A stretch of DNA of 57,295 bases. It comes from Pseudomonadota bacterium (GTDB lineage: Bacteria; Bdellovibrionota_B; Oligoflexia; Oligoflexales; CAIYRB01). A program made the position numbers and the translations under genes. Of the stretch, positions 44,401-54,701 are shown piece by piece. The notes under the pieces were generated by a model. The model ran no database searches and was not told the origin of the DNA. It saw only the letters and a program-made list of their open reading frames with translations. The stretch covers positions 1-57,295 of the forward strand of contig JAPLFX010000016.1 in NCBI GenBank assembly GCA_026390445.1, read 5' to 3'. Within the stretch, counting starts at the first letter, position 1. Each line of letters opens with the position of its first letter.

Positions 44401-46688
44401 CGAAACGCCGGTTCATAGGCTGCGCCGCTGATGGCTTGCAAGCCGGCGGTGAGACACAGGTTCGCCAAATCCAGGGTTTCATTTGCCTCTAGTAGCCCCC
44501 TTGCAGCATAGAGGTGCGATACGGCAGAAAAAATATCAGCACTGCCGCTTGACTGAAGTTTCAGTCTGCGCCCGATGATTAGATGGGCAGCTATAAGCTC
44601 GGCTTCACTCATAAGCTTGATGCTAGCCTGCTGGATGCGGTCATGACTAAAGCGGTAGCGGACTTCAATGAGAGGCGCGGCTGCTTCAAACAGCCGGTAA
44701 GCCGCATCAAGTGGTATGATCGCATCTTGTTGCATCGCCTCCTGCAGCGATGCCGCGGTATCCTGCGGGCTGCGGTCAAGGCATGCAGCTAGGACCCCAA
44801 GCTTAAACTCGGAGCCAATGCAAGCTGCATAGCTGATCGCCTGCAGTGCCTCAGGACCTAGCCGTCTGAGCTTGCCTAAGACGATATCGACGACGTTGTC
44901 CGCGATGGACACCGCGGCAATGGCTTGCATATCGTAAGAAAACTGCAGTGAGAGCAGGTCAAAAGAAATCAGCCCGCGGGTGTAGAGAAGCTCGAGAAAT
45001 TGCGCTAGGAAGAATGGATTGCCGCCCGTCTTGTGCAGCGCTAGGCTCGCCAAGTCTTGAACTGCGGCAGGGGGCTTTGCCAAAGTGTCGGCGACCAGCT
45101 GAATCACGTCTGGCATCGATAGTGGACGCACCTGGAGCACTTGAGGTTCAACCCCACGCACGGCAAGGCGCCGCAACGCCTCTTGCAGCGGATGAGTTTC
45201 ATTGACTTCATTGTCTCGGAAGGCGCCGATGACAAGCAAAGCCTGCTGCTCGGATTCGGCAGCGAGAATCTCGATGAGACTTAGTGACGCGCCATCCGCC
45301 CACTGTAAATCATCGATAAACAATACGAGAGGGTGCTCTCTGGGTGAAACGGCTCGGGCAAAGGCCTCAAAGACCAGGCGAAAGCGGTTGGTCGTCTCCA
45401 ATGGTGGCAGGGGGCGCGCCGGCTTTAATACTCCGAGCAAAGCGCCGAGCTCTGGTACCATGTCGGCAATGACCTGGGGGCTGTCTCCGAGTGCTCGCTC
45501 GATACGCGCGCGCCACCATGCCAGCTCGTCAGGGCTACTGGCCAGGAAGGTTCGGACCAAACTGCGAAAGGCTTGGACAAAGGGCAGATATGGCTGATTT
45601 TGTTGGTATTGGTCGAATTTTCCGGCGATGAAATTGCCGCGCCTTGCTGCAATTGGCTTTTTAATTTCGGCGACGACCATCGACTTGCCGATACCCGATG
45701 ACCCCTTGACCAGCAACAGACCTGTCCGACCGGTAGCAGCATGGTCAAACGCTGAAAGCATCAGCGCCACCTCCGCCTCTCGCCCATAGAGCTTGCGTGG
45801 AATCTCAAAGCGACCCTTGGGATCACCCATTCCGAGGGGATTTTCCATAGGCTCATCGGAATCCTGGAGGCAGCGGCGCAGATCATGCTTTAAACCGAGT
45901 GCTGACTGGTAGCGAGCTGACGGTTCCTTTTCCAAGAGCTTCATGACGATCCGTGACAGCAACACGGGAATCCCCGGCTTAAGCTCCTTCGGTGCTGGCG
46001 GCGTGATGGCGATGTGGCCATGAATGATTTCAAGCGGGGTTTGGCCAGAAAAAGGTAGCTGGCCTGTTAGCATTTCAAACAAAGTGACGCCTAGGGCGTA
46101 AAGGTCGGCGCGGCTATCGACTGGTCGGTTCATCCTTCCGGTTTGCTCCGGCGAGATATAAGGGATTGTACCTTCTAAACCCTGATTGGTGACAAAGGCT
46201 TGCTCCTTATCGAGGCGCGTGGCGATATCAAAGTCGATCAACTGCAGATCCTGGCGGTGGTCATTGATGACGATATTGGCTGGATTGACGTCCTTATGGA
46301 TGACACCTCTAGCATGGATCGACGTCAGGACATCACAGGCTTTGATGGCAATCTCTAGGACCCTTTTGATATTAAGAGGTCCATTGGCCAGTAGCTTTTG
46401 TAAGGACACCCCACCGATATCTTGACTAACGATGGTCCAATGCCCATTGAGGTAGCAAAAATCTATAACGTGCGGCGTTCCGTTCCCGCCTAGATCTCGC
46501 AGCAAGTTGGCCTCTCGCTGCAAGCGAGCAAAATCCTCAGGGGTTGCACGATCTGAAGCTAGGCGCTTGAGTACGGCAGGCTGCCCATCCGCCAGCCTGA
46601 TGCAGCGCAACACGACGGCTCGTCCTCCTTCGTGGAGAACGGCAACGACCTGGTAGCCAGGCACCGAATGGTTGCTCACATCAGACAT
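41433..46688 (-). CDS. Ser/Thr protein kinase - AAA/NTPase - GAF - PP2C (SpoIIE-type) signalling protein
   Basis: 1751 residues, all apparently in one frame. Residues 10-275 form a kinase with Lys41, the catalytic Asp133 (HKDVNPANI) and the metal-binding Asp152 (IDFDIA). Residues about 300-620 form an AAA-like ATPase with GSSGIGKS and LVLFIDDLQWAD. A long helical TPR-like region follows. About 1310-1450 is a GAF domain (HGFIILVEPGG). The C-terminus (about 1500-1745) is a PP2C/SpoIIE phosphatase with GGDWYDF, GDVVGHGVPSALVTG and TDGLIES. The chain can thus add and remove phosphates. It probably drives a partner-switching cascade; no anti-sigma gene is next to it. Confidence 0.9.
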   Translation of the reverse strand: MSDVSNHSVPGYQVVAVLHEGGRAVVLRCIRLADGQPAVLKRLASDRATPEDFARLQREANLLRDLGGNGTPHVIDFCYLNGHWTIVSQDIGGVSLQKLLANGPLNIKRVLEIAIKACDVLTSIHARGVIHKDVNPANIVINDHRQDLQLIDFDIATRLDKEQAFVTNQGLEGTIPYISPEQTGRMNRPVDSRADLYALGVTLFEMLTGQLPFSGQTPLEIIHGHIAITPPAPKELKPGIPVLLSRIVMKLLEKEPSARYQSALGLKHDLRRCLQDSDEPMENPLGMGDPKGRFEIPRKLYGREAEVALMLSAFDHAATGRTGLLLVKGSSGIGKSMVVAEIKKPIAARRGNFIAGKFDQYQQNQPYLPFVQAFRSLVRTFLASSPDELAWWRARIERALGDSPQVIADMVPELGALLGVLKPARPLPPLETTNRFRLVFEAFARAVSPREHPLVLFIDDLQWADGASLSLIEILAAESEQQALLVIGAFRDNEVNETHPLQEALRRLAVRGVEPQVLQVRPLSMPDVIQLVADTLAKPPAAVQDLASLALHKTGGNPFFLAQFLELLYTRGLISFDLLSLQFSYDMQAIAAVSIADNVVDIVLGKLRRLGPEALQAISYAACIGSEFKLGVLAACLDRSPQDTAASLQEAMQQDAIIPLDAAYRLFEAAAPLIEVRYRFSHDRIQQASIKLMSEAELIAAHLIIGRRLKLQSSGSADIFSAVSHLYAARGLLEANETLDLANLCLTAGLQAISGAAYEPAFRLFEIGLTVLGEDAWSKQPKLTMELHSQCVQISHPANLIDDMNRHYGELVAKCNDPHDYFAATRAVIDSLSQRAKHAEAISLSLRALAERGIRVRRSVGSFSALKAILATMWVLPLRSLPRLAQMKAASDPQILHNMALIDEALPSAFFQDPNIFAVMCLKSVRMMVRDGISEDGVIALTVYGMIRAGAFHDYKGAEVVIRAAIEIAKAFGFRRGMLRGICIGLAFNEGWLHPIKSNTPRLEDLAQDFIAMGDLEFACLAYAGCLTTRIQTWEHLGNLLEGGRSWIKVAKRSNQVESRRIIAVFTQFVANLMGLAADPYRLTGEFMDEAELLKDAYDAHDLVAYGAGLALKGAITAYYGNYPAAAAILKQAVSYRQAIETLAPVYPQLRIVHAAVAMASEKPGTFKAFLGVALRLKDYLYVRKVSKLNPLSFAWGKYLMLAEMARLLRLPGRAIAAFERARNHAAQSQYLSAQAFVLERTARYAFEIGNQAYGTSMLVDARRCYADWGAHGKVTQLAAELRERGVKDAVSAPTGSIQTWKKGGSHKSSSSKSTFKIDSELDLESLLKAFQVISGQLDLNKLAADLMRVILQNAGADHGFIILVEPGGMFSRVSGIVDGDIDISVARKALIEMSHDLPVSIVNFVKHAAEPFVLDPTSALGGFDKDPYLATVKPRSIACLPIAQQGELMGVLYLENRLVAGAFRPDKVHLLALLAAQGAISLRNTYFVTEVAHRARLENDLEAARAVQDALLPGVGSVPGFSIETFYQPADQTGGDWYDFRYDPVARRAFFQIGDVVGHGVPSALVTGAVCGATSSFHYVMSKSKELSLNETVALWVGAGDHAVRATGSRVGRGMSMFFVAIDIDQGKAAFANAGHRHVLHIQGSDVHTLSASGNPLGSENLPPIHSTMILPGDRLFFYTDGLIESADPSKRTHGNLRRILKILARGETLAQTKELILAEWRKTRGEGKIQDDCAFMLVEADNKKTPVNS

Positions 46689-46873
46689 CGAAATCCAGAC
46701 TCTAGACGACGGTCAAGCTGAGGGATGCTAAGTGGGGGATCGGAAAAAAGAGGTAAAACGTTAGGATTTTCGCCGGATTCAGCATTGGCCGAGGACGGCG
46801 GCCGACCGCCAATCCCGCGATTGAAGGAAGTAAATGTCCGTTTAATGCGGGATCCGCAAAGCTAAGTGCCAAG
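46689..46873. other. Intergenic region with nested inverted repeats
   Basis: This 185-bp spacer lies upstream of the kinase gene. It holds GGCGG-CCGA-CCGCC (46797-46810) and a larger pair ATCCCGC/GCGGGAT (46812-46818 and 46847-46853). On the minus strand these would form in the leader of the kinase transcript or at the end of the aminophenol transcript. Nothing coding is seen. Confidence 0.4.
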
Positions 46874-48763
<1,890 letters not shown>

Positions 48764-48783
48764 CAAATGAGGAACAGCACAAA

Positions 48784-49188
48784 ATGTTGACCGCCCCCCT
48801 TGCGAAATACACCCATAGCCGGCGCGTTGGGTCCTTGCTCTTTATCGCTGGGCAGGGATGTCGAGATCCAGGCACCAACAGCTATGCCGGCGTCGAGCGC
48901 GACGCCCATGGCATCGTCGTGCGTCATGATATTGCGACGCAGGCGGCTGCTGTGCTCCACAACATCGAGCGGGTGTTGCACAGCCACGGCTTGCACCGGG
49001 GGCACCTGGTCGATGTCACCGTGTTTCTCACCGACATGGCCGAGTTTGAGGTGATGAATAAGGTTTGGAACGAGTTCTTCCGCGAATTTGCTCCGCCCAC
49101 GCGGACGACGGTCGCGGTGACGCGACTACCAGGAGATAACTTTATCGAAATGAAAGCGATTGCCGAAATAAATCAAACTGGGGTTTAG
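48784..49188 (+). CDS. amnD: 2-aminomuconate deaminase, RidA family
   Basis: 134 residues of the RidA/YjgF fold: GSLLFIAGQGCRDP near the start, AAVLHNIERVLHSHGL in the middle, and VTVFLTDM then APPTRTTVAVTRLPGDNFIEMKAIAEI at the end. RidA proteins hydrolyse enamines; next to AmnB/AmnC the assignment as 2-aminomuconate deaminase, giving 4-oxalocrotonate and ammonia, is well supported. GAGGA lies upstream of ATG 48784. It ends three bases before the dehydrogenase gene. Confidence 0.85.
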   Translation: MLTAPLAKYTHSRRVGSLLFIAGQGCRDPGTNSYAGVERDAHGIVVRHDIATQAAAVLHNIERVLHSHGLHRGHLVDVTVFLTDMAEFEVMNKVWNEFFREFAPPTRTTVAVTRLPGDNFIEMKAIAEINQTGV

Positions 49189-49191
49189 ACG

Positions 49192-50688
49192 ATGCGCCAC
49201 GGACTGGATCAGTTTCCACTATTGCCTCAGCACCTTGATCACTATATCGGTGGACGGTTTGTGCCAGCGCAGTCAGGTGAGCGCTTTGCCAACGTCGCGC
49301 CAGCAACCGATCAGCCATTCGGCGACGTCGCCCTTGGTGCGGCAGCGGATGTCGATGCGGCCGTGGCGGCGGCTCATGCGGCCATGGCCGGGCCTTGGGG
49401 GCGCAGCACTGCCGCTGAGCGCGCTCGCATCCTGCGTAAGGTGGGCGACCTCATCGTCGAGCATGGAGAGGAACTGGCTCGGCTTGAGACGATGGATACC
49501 GGCAAGCCCATGGCCGAGTCGTTGACCGGCGATATCACTAGGGCAGCGGCGAATTTTCGCTTTTATTCAGAGCTTTCAGCGCATCAAAGCGCAGCCTCTT
49601 ATGTTGGTGAGGACGGCACGCACCATGTCAGTCGCCGCGAGCCTTTGGGCGTCGTCGGCTTGATCACGCCGTGGAATTTGCCACTTTATTTGGCGACCTG
49701 GAAGCTGGCTCCAGCGCTGGCCCAGGGCAATGCGGTGGTGCTAAAACCGGCGGAGCTGACGCCACTATCGGTGCTGGCCCTCATGCCACTGTTGGCGGCG
49801 GCAGGCTTGCCTAAAGGCGTGGTGAACATCGTCCAAGGTCTGGGCGCCGAAAGTGCTGGCGAGGCCTTGGTTCAGCACGCTGGTGTCAGTGCCATTTCAT
49901 TTACCGGAGAGACCGGTACCGGCGAGCACATCATGCGCGCAGCAGCGCCAACTCTAAAGAAGTTATCCTTTGAGCTTGGCGGTAAGGGTGCATCGGTGAT
50001 TTTTGCCGATGCTGATATCGAACACGCGGCATTTCAAGCGGCTCGCGCTGCTTTTCGTAATCAGGGTCAGGTCTGCCTCGCTGGATCGCGCTTGCTGGTG
50101 CAGCGGTCCGTTTACGCTGAGACCGTGGCGCGGGTTCTCGATGCGACTATGAAGATCAAGCTCGGCGATCCCCTCGCCGAACAAACCACCATGGGTTCAC
50201 TGATCAGCCGAGATCATCGGCAAAAGGTGATGGGTTACGTCGATGCCGGCCGTGGAGAGCCTGGGGTCGAGGTATTGTGCGGCGGGCGAGTGCCGGGGTC
50301 CCTGCCGATGGGGGCATTCTATGAGCCCACCATCTTGAGTGGGGTGCGGCAGGAATCGCGTTTGATTCAGGAAGAAATTTTTGGACCCGTGCTGACCGTG
50401 CAGGCTTTTGATGATGAAGACGAGGCGCTGGCCTTGCTCAATGGTACCAAGTTTGGATTGTCTTGCTCGATCTATACGCAGGACATCGACCGTGCGCAGC
50501 GGATGGCAAGCCGTGCTCGGATGGGCCTAGTTTGGATCAACACCTGGTTTGTCCGCGATCTACACACGGCTTTCGGCGGTATGAAGCGCAGCGGGCTTGG
50601 GCGTGAGGGCGGACAATACAGCCTGGATTTCTTTAGCGACTTTAAAACGATTTCGACGGCCGTCCCGGCTCATAAGAGGAGTTTATAG
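49192..50688 (+). CDS. amnC: 2-aminomuconate semialdehyde dehydrogenase (ALDH family)
   Basis: 498 residues, usual ALDH length. Catalytic elements are intact: Asn162 (TPWNLP), Glu261 (FELGGKG), Cys295 (NQGQVCLAGSR) and the NAD-binding FTGETGTG. It would oxidise 2-aminomuconate 6-semialdehyde to 2-aminomuconate using NAD+. Its substrate is inferred from the flanking amn genes; sequence alone would allow related hydroxymuconic semialdehydes. The stop shares a base with the start of the next gene. Confidence 0.87.
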   Translation: MRHGLDQFPLLPQHLDHYIGGRFVPAQSGERFANVAPATDQPFGDVALGAAADVDAAVAAAHAAMAGPWGRSTAAERARILRKVGDLIVEHGEELARLETMDTGKPMAESLTGDITRAAANFRFYSELSAHQSAASYVGEDGTHHVSRREPLGVVGLITPWNLPLYLATWKLAPALAQGNAVVLKPAELTPLSVLALMPLLAAAGLPKGVVNIVQGLGAESAGEALVQHAGVSAISFTGETGTGEHIMRAAAPTLKKLSFELGGKGASVIFADADIEHAAFQAARAAFRNQGQVCLAGSRLLVQRSVYAETVARVLDATMKIKLGDPLAEQTTMGSLISRDHRQKVMGYVDAGRGEPGVEVLCGGRVPGSLPMGAFYEPTILSGVRQESRLIQEEIFGPVLTVQAFDDEDEALALLNGTKFGLSCSIYTQDIDRAQRMASRARMGLVWINTWFVRDLHTAFGGMKRSGLGREGGQYSLDFFSDFKTISTAVPAHKRSL

Positions 50689-51476
50689 TGGATCTTCAGC
50701 TGCGTGGCCTGAACGCTTTGGTTTGCGCGTCATCACAGGGACTAGGATTGGCCACGGCGCGGGCCTTGGCCGCTGAGGGCGTTAATCTATACCTATGCGC
50801 CCGAAGTGCCGACAAATTGGCCGCCGCTGCGGCCGACATCCGCGCCACTCATGGCGTCCGGGTCGAAACCGGAGCCCTCGATCTGAGCAGCGGCGAAGCC
50901 GCGCTTCGCTTGGCAGATCTAGCGCAGCATTCGCTCGGCCGCATCGACATCTTAGTGAACAATGTTGGCGGTCCAGCTCCAACCAAGGCGACGGACACCA
51001 GCGCAGAACAATGGCGCATCGGGTTTGAACAGGTGTTTCTCACAGCAGCCCAGTTAAGCAATGCGCTGCTACCGGCCATGCGGGCGGCCCAATTTGGACG
51101 AATCATCACGATTACGTCGATCAGCGTTCTTGAACCGATCGAGAATCTGGTGATCTCGACAGCGATGCGACTTGCCATCACGGGTTTTACCAAAACGCTT
51201 GCGGATGAGGTTGCGGCGGATGGGGTTACGGTTAATACGGTCCTACCCGGCGTGATCCATACCAACCGAATTGAAGATCTACGTCGCGCCAAGGCGCTAC
51301 GTTCTGGCACCACTCTTGCTGATGAAATGCAAAAGACGCAGCAGCAAATCCCAGCGCGCCGTCTTGGGCGGCCGGAAGAGCTTGGCGCATTTATTGCGTT
51401 CTTATCATCGAGGCATGCCGGCTATATCACTGGAACCCATACACCGATCGATGGTGGTTTGCGACGGGGCTGGTGA
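50688..51476 (+). CDS. Atypical short-chain dehydrogenase (BKR-like), active-site residues replaced
   Basis: 262 residues with the SDR Rossmann fold: the nucleotide motif is ASSQGLGLA (13-21) instead of TGxxxGIG, and NNVGG and ITSIS are kept. Alignment of the FTKTLA helix places Ser157 where the catalytic Tyr should be and Arg161 where the Lys should be (ISTAMR in place of YxxxK). This matches the BKR-like SDR subgroup that lacks a normal catalytic tetrad. Co-translated with amnC, it may have an unusual reaction or be structural. Its substrate is unknown. Confidence 0.8.
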   Translation: MDLQLRGLNALVCASSQGLGLATARALAAEGVNLYLCARSADKLAAAAADIRATHGVRVETGALDLSSGEAALRLADLAQHSLGRIDILVNNVGGPAPTKATDTSAEQWRIGFEQVFLTAAQLSNALLPAMRAAQFGRIITITSISVLEPIENLVISTAMRLAITGFTKTLADEVAADGVTVNTVLPGVIHTNRIEDLRRAKALRSGTTLADEMQKTQQQIPARRLGRPEELGAFIAFLSSRHAGYITGTHTPIDGGLRRGW

Positions 51477-51507
51477 TGGTGCTTACTCTTGCTTAAACAA
51501 GCGCCGT

Positions 51508-51523
51508 GAGACCTAGCGGTCTC
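51508..51523. terminator. Short perfect hairpin at convergent gene ends
   Basis: GAGACC and GGTCTC form a perfect 6-bp stem around TAGC. It overlaps the last codon of the beta-helix gene and lies 32 bases after the SDR stop. No T run follows. Confidence 0.35.
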
Positions 51524-52778
51524 CCGTCAGGTTGCTTTCGATCACCTTACGACCGTTCGGGGCGCGATCGATGATGGATGGGTAGTCCGACTGCTCAAAC
51601 ACATTTCCGGTAATACCGATTCGATTGACGCCTGGCTCGAGGACGATGCCAGCACTGTTCTTGTCGAAGGTGTTGCCGGTGAGATTGACCAGCTTGCCGC
51701 CCGCGATGATGACCTTTGGCTCAAGCTCCCAGCCCGGATTCTTTTTGAAGGACGAACCGGTCACGGTCAGGCTATCGCCACCTTTGACCATCAGGCATTG
51801 GTTGCTATTGGAGCGAAATTCCGCAGTCCCCACTAGGACATCGCCTTCGCCGGCAATAACCATCCCGTAGTGGTGGGTCCAGAAGCTACCTCCGGTAATC
51901 CGTAAGACCTTGACGGTGTCGATGAGGATACCGGTGCCGGTATAGTCGACCGTGCAATTGTCCATGCCGCCCCATGCCCGGCTGATTTGGCCGTTCGGCA
52001 GTTTGGTGGCTATAAAGTGAAAGCCGATCGCGGCGCCGATGACCGCACAGTTGGTGAAGCGAATCTCGTCAGCTGCACCGATGAGAAAGCCGGTCGTGGT
52101 TTCAAGTAGCTCCGGCAGGTAGTTCCACACCTCGACGTTGTTCATGGTGATGATGTCGAGGCCGTATTCGAAGCGGACACCGATGCGCCTGGCGTTGACG
52201 ATAAAGACGTTTTGCAGATTCACCCGGCCGCAGTTGACCGTGCCGTCAGCGACGATGCCGTAGGTCGGTTGGTGGATGAGGACATTGACAATCGAGACAC
52301 CACCGCCAACGAGCTGAATCGCTGGGCCAAATTCGCGCGCCTTATCTTTGCTGTAGTCAAAGTCAAAGCTCAGGCCGTGAATGGAGGCACCAAGCCCCGC
52401 GAGGATGGTCGGCAGCGGTGCCGGCACATCGACGAGGATGGTCGGCAGCGGCCGGGAGTCGGCCGGCCAACCACCCGATTCACTGCCAATGAGTAGGGTG
52501 CTGCCTAAGGCGAGCGGCGCGGTGATGCGGTACGTTCCGGGTGCAACCCGCACGCTGTGGCCCGTCGCTAATTTGCTAGCTGCGTCGATAGCCGCTTGAA
52601 AGGCGAGCGTGTCGTCTTTTATGCCGTCGCCCACCGCACCAAAATCCTGAACGCCGAGTGCAGCCGAGGCGTTAGTCGTAGGCGTCAGGCCGGTTGCGAG
52701 CGGTGCCGCAGTCGTTGCAGTTGCAAACGCTAATGCAGCTAGGAGGCACAAACGCACATAGGCAAAGTGAAACATCAA
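51513..52778 (-). CDS. Secreted right-handed beta-helix protein, pectate-lyase-3 superfamily
   Basis: 421 residues with a signal peptide (about 1-25, ending TTAA). The N-terminal part has the pectate lyase 3/GH28-like opening: VQDFGAVGDGIKDDTLAFQAAIDAA and VRVAPGTYRIT. A long series of beta-helix turns follows (GLSFDFDYSKDK, VSIVNVLIHQPTYGIVADG, LTVTGSSFKKN, LVNLTGNTFDKNSAGIVLEPG, IGITGNVFEQS). I cannot point to catalytic residues. It may degrade or bind a polysaccharide, or act as a tail-spike-like depolymerase. It is convergent with the SDR gene. Confidence 0.78.
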   Translation of the reverse strand: MMFHFAYVRLCLLAALAFATATTAAPLATGLTPTTNASAALGVQDFGAVGDGIKDDTLAFQAAIDAASKLATGHSVRVAPGTYRITAPLALGSTLLIGSESGGWPADSRPLPTILVDVPAPLPTILAGLGASIHGLSFDFDYSKDKAREFGPAIQLVGGGVSIVNVLIHQPTYGIVADGTVNCGRVNLQNVFIVNARRIGVRFEYGLDIITMNNVEVWNYLPELLETTTGFLIGAADEIRFTNCAVIGAAIGFHFIATKLPNGQISRAWGGMDNCTVDYTGTGILIDTVKVLRITGGSFWTHHYGMVIAGEGDVLVGTAEFRSNSNQCLMVKGGDSLTVTGSSFKKNPGWELEPKVIIAGGKLVNLTGNTFDKNSAGIVLEPGVNRIGITGNVFEQSDYPSIIDRAPNGRKVIESNLTGDR

Positions 52779-53168
52779 GACATGACTCCTAGGGGTGGTT
52801 TGGTGAGGGCGAGTGACTAAATTTAACGTGGGCTAGTACAGCTCAGAGCGTTGTTAACCGCGGGAGACCGTTGGAGGGAGTCTTATACAATAAGTCCTCC
52901 TCAAATGGAATCCACGGAGCGAAACGCCCACTTGGCTTGGCACATATCTTGCTTTCCTATCACTGTCTTGCAAGCGCCGTCGGCGTGAGTCGAGCATTGC
53001 TGTTTGGGGAGTTCTGGCGGATGGAAATGGCGACACTGTCACAAAAATGCGCCGCACATCTGACGGGTGGCGGTCTTTGGGTTACGGAGCTTCTGACCAG
53101 GCGGGTTCGTGTGTGAGTTCCAAAGTGCAGTGCCAAGGCGGCTTGGCCTTGGCCGGTGAAGGGGATAT
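52779..53168. other. 390-bp intergenic region
   Basis: Divergent spacer between the beta-helix gene and the patatin. An 81-codon frame at 52871-53116 has no ribosome site and no recognisable features, so I do not call it. A perfect 8-bp stem, GCCAAGGC/GCCTTGGC (53132-53153), lies 15 bases upstream of the patatin start and could affect its translation. Promoters for both genes are expected, but no strong boxes were found. Confidence 0.4.
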
Positions 53169-54413
53169 GTGGAGGCTGAAGTAACATCGGGAAGCGCCTC
53201 AAAATTAAGGGCAGTGGCTCAGCGTTCGCCTAGTGCCGCTGGGGAGCCACTCCAGCGTGTAGGTTTGGTTCTCTCTGGCGGCGGAGCCCGAGGCGCCTAT
53301 CAGGTAGGGGTGCTGCGCGGCATTTTTGAAGTCGCCTCGCAAAGCGGCCTACCTAGTCCCTTTCGGATACTTACCGGAGTCAGCGCTGGGGCTATCAATG
53401 TGGCCTACCTGGCGGCTCATGCAGGTGATTACATCGAGGCTACGCAGTTGCTCCAGGACTTTTGGGCGAACCTACGCACCGATCAGGTGTTTAAGGTCGA
53501 TCCATGGTCGCTAAGCCAAACCGGCTTGCACTGGCTCGTGGATGCCGTATCCGGAGGAAGTACGATCGGTCACAGAGCACGTGCCCTGTTAGATACATCA
53601 CCATTGGCTGAACTCATGCGGGTCCATTTGGATGTCGCGGCGATCCGCGGCAACCTAGACGCGAAGCACTTGGATTCTGTGGCGGTCTCGGCAACGGATT
53701 ACGCGTCGACTGAATGCATGACCTTCTGTATGTCCCGGTTTAAAGTGAAGCCTTGGCAGCGCAGCCGGAGGGTGGGAGTTGCGCAAAACATTGAAGTCGG
53801 ACATGTGCTGGCATCGGCGGCCATCCCTTTCTTTTTTCCTCCGGTTTCTGTCGCTGGGCGCTACTACGGCGACGGGTGTTTACGAAATACGGCGCCGCTC
53901 AGCCCCGCGGTTCATCTTGGTGCCGACAAGCTATGCATTATCGGCGTCCGCAAGGCCGCCGGCTTCGGTGTTGTAGACATCGATGCTGCAGTCGATGATC
54001 CTCCGCTAGAACCAAGTATAGCTAGGGTGTTAAACACAATTATCAACGCTGTTCTACTCGACGGGGTCGATGCGGACATCGAGCGCCTATCGCGCATCAA
54101 TCATACGGTTGACTTGCTCGCTGCTGAGGCTAAGGCCTCAACAACGCTCAAATCAATCGACTGGCTTTATTTTCATCCATCGGTAGACATCGCGCAGATC
54201 GCCATCGAAGAAGCCAGTGCCATGCCGCGCATCATCCGCTACCTGATGGCGGGCCTAGGGAGTCTAGCTGAGGCAGCTGACATGGTCAGTTATCTCTTGT
54301 TCGAGCCATCCTTTCTCCGCCGCCTTCTTGACCTAGGCTACAGTGATGCCATATCCCGTCAGGACGAGATTCGAGCCTTCCTAAAGCCGCGCGAAGCGCT
54401 CGTCCTGACCTAG
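53169..54413 (+). CDS. Patatin-like phospholipase
   Basis: 414 residues from GTG 53169 (AAGGGG five bases upstream). The patatin domain (about 28-230) has the oxyanion loop LSGGGARGAYQVGVL, the nucleophile Ser in GVSAG (GxSxG), and the catalytic Asp in YYGDGCLRNTAP (DG motif). It is predicted to hydrolyse phospholipids or other acyl esters. The C-terminal part (about 270-414) is helical, as in longer bacterial patatins. There is no signal peptide, and the first 25 residues are polar and low in complexity. Its target is not evident. Confidence 0.88.
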   Translation: MEAEVTSGSASKLRAVAQRSPSAAGEPLQRVGLVLSGGGARGAYQVGVLRGIFEVASQSGLPSPFRILTGVSAGAINVAYLAAHAGDYIEATQLLQDFWANLRTDQVFKVDPWSLSQTGLHWLVDAVSGGSTIGHRARALLDTSPLAELMRVHLDVAAIRGNLDAKHLDSVAVSATDYASTECMTFCMSRFKVKPWQRSRRVGVAQNIEVGHVLASAAIPFFFPPVSVAGRYYGDGCLRNTAPLSPAVHLGADKLCIIGVRKAAGFGVVDIDAAVDDPPLEPSIARVLNTIINAVLLDGVDADIERLSRINHTVDLLAAEAKASTTLKSIDWLYFHPSVDIAQIAIEEASAMPRIIRYLMAGLGSLAEAADMVSYLLFEPSFLRRLLDLGYSDAISRQDEIRAFLKPREALVLT

Positions 54414-54428
54414 CCGGGCCTACCGTCG

Positions 54429-54446
54429 CCGCATCGGGCGATGCGG
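54429..54446. terminator. Perfect hairpin after the patatin gene
   Basis: CCGCATCG and CGATGCGG form an 8-bp perfect inverted repeat with a GG centre, 15 bases after the patatin stop. There is no T run. It covers an ATG at 54441, which argues against using that ATG as a start. Confidence 0.45.
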
Positions 54447-54470
54447 ACATCGCTACTAGGAGGCGTCAGT

Positions 54471-54701
54471 TTGCCGACTCTTAAGTCGGCCGAATTAAGC
54501 CATTCAATCAGGTATCTCGACCGCATTGTGGATCGTCTCGCCGACGACGCATATCTTTATACGCTCGCGACCATTGGCCTCCCCTTTTGGTTGCAAACGA
54601 CGGAGCGGCACGGAACTTGCTTCGCTGCTATTCGAAAAGGTTCAAGCGGCGTATCAGTGTGGCGATCGTCGCCTCAGCAAACGACAAGGATTTTACCATG
54701 A
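54471..54701 (+). CDS. Possible small protein of unknown function
   Basis: 76 residues from TTG 54471, with AGGAGG seven bases upstream. The first half (PTLKSAELSHSIRYLDRIVDRLADDAYLY) has an amphipathic helical look; the rest is unremarkable. No family was recognised. It overlaps the start of the next gene by four bases in another frame, which would allow coupling. It could be a gene remnant. Confidence is low. Confidence 0.25.
   Translation: MPTLKSAELSHSIRYLDRIVDRLADDAYLYTLATIGLPFWLQTTERHGTCFAAIRKGSSGVSVWRSSPQQTTRILP

Noticed and set aside
52871-53116. 81-codon frame in the spacer upstream of the patatin gene
   Set aside because: No ribosome site, no recognisable domain and no spacing that would suggest coupling.
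54429-54446. ATG at 54441 as start of a small gene
   Set aside because: The ATG lies inside a perfect hairpin; the TTG at 54471 with AGGAGG is a better start, and even that gene is doubtful.
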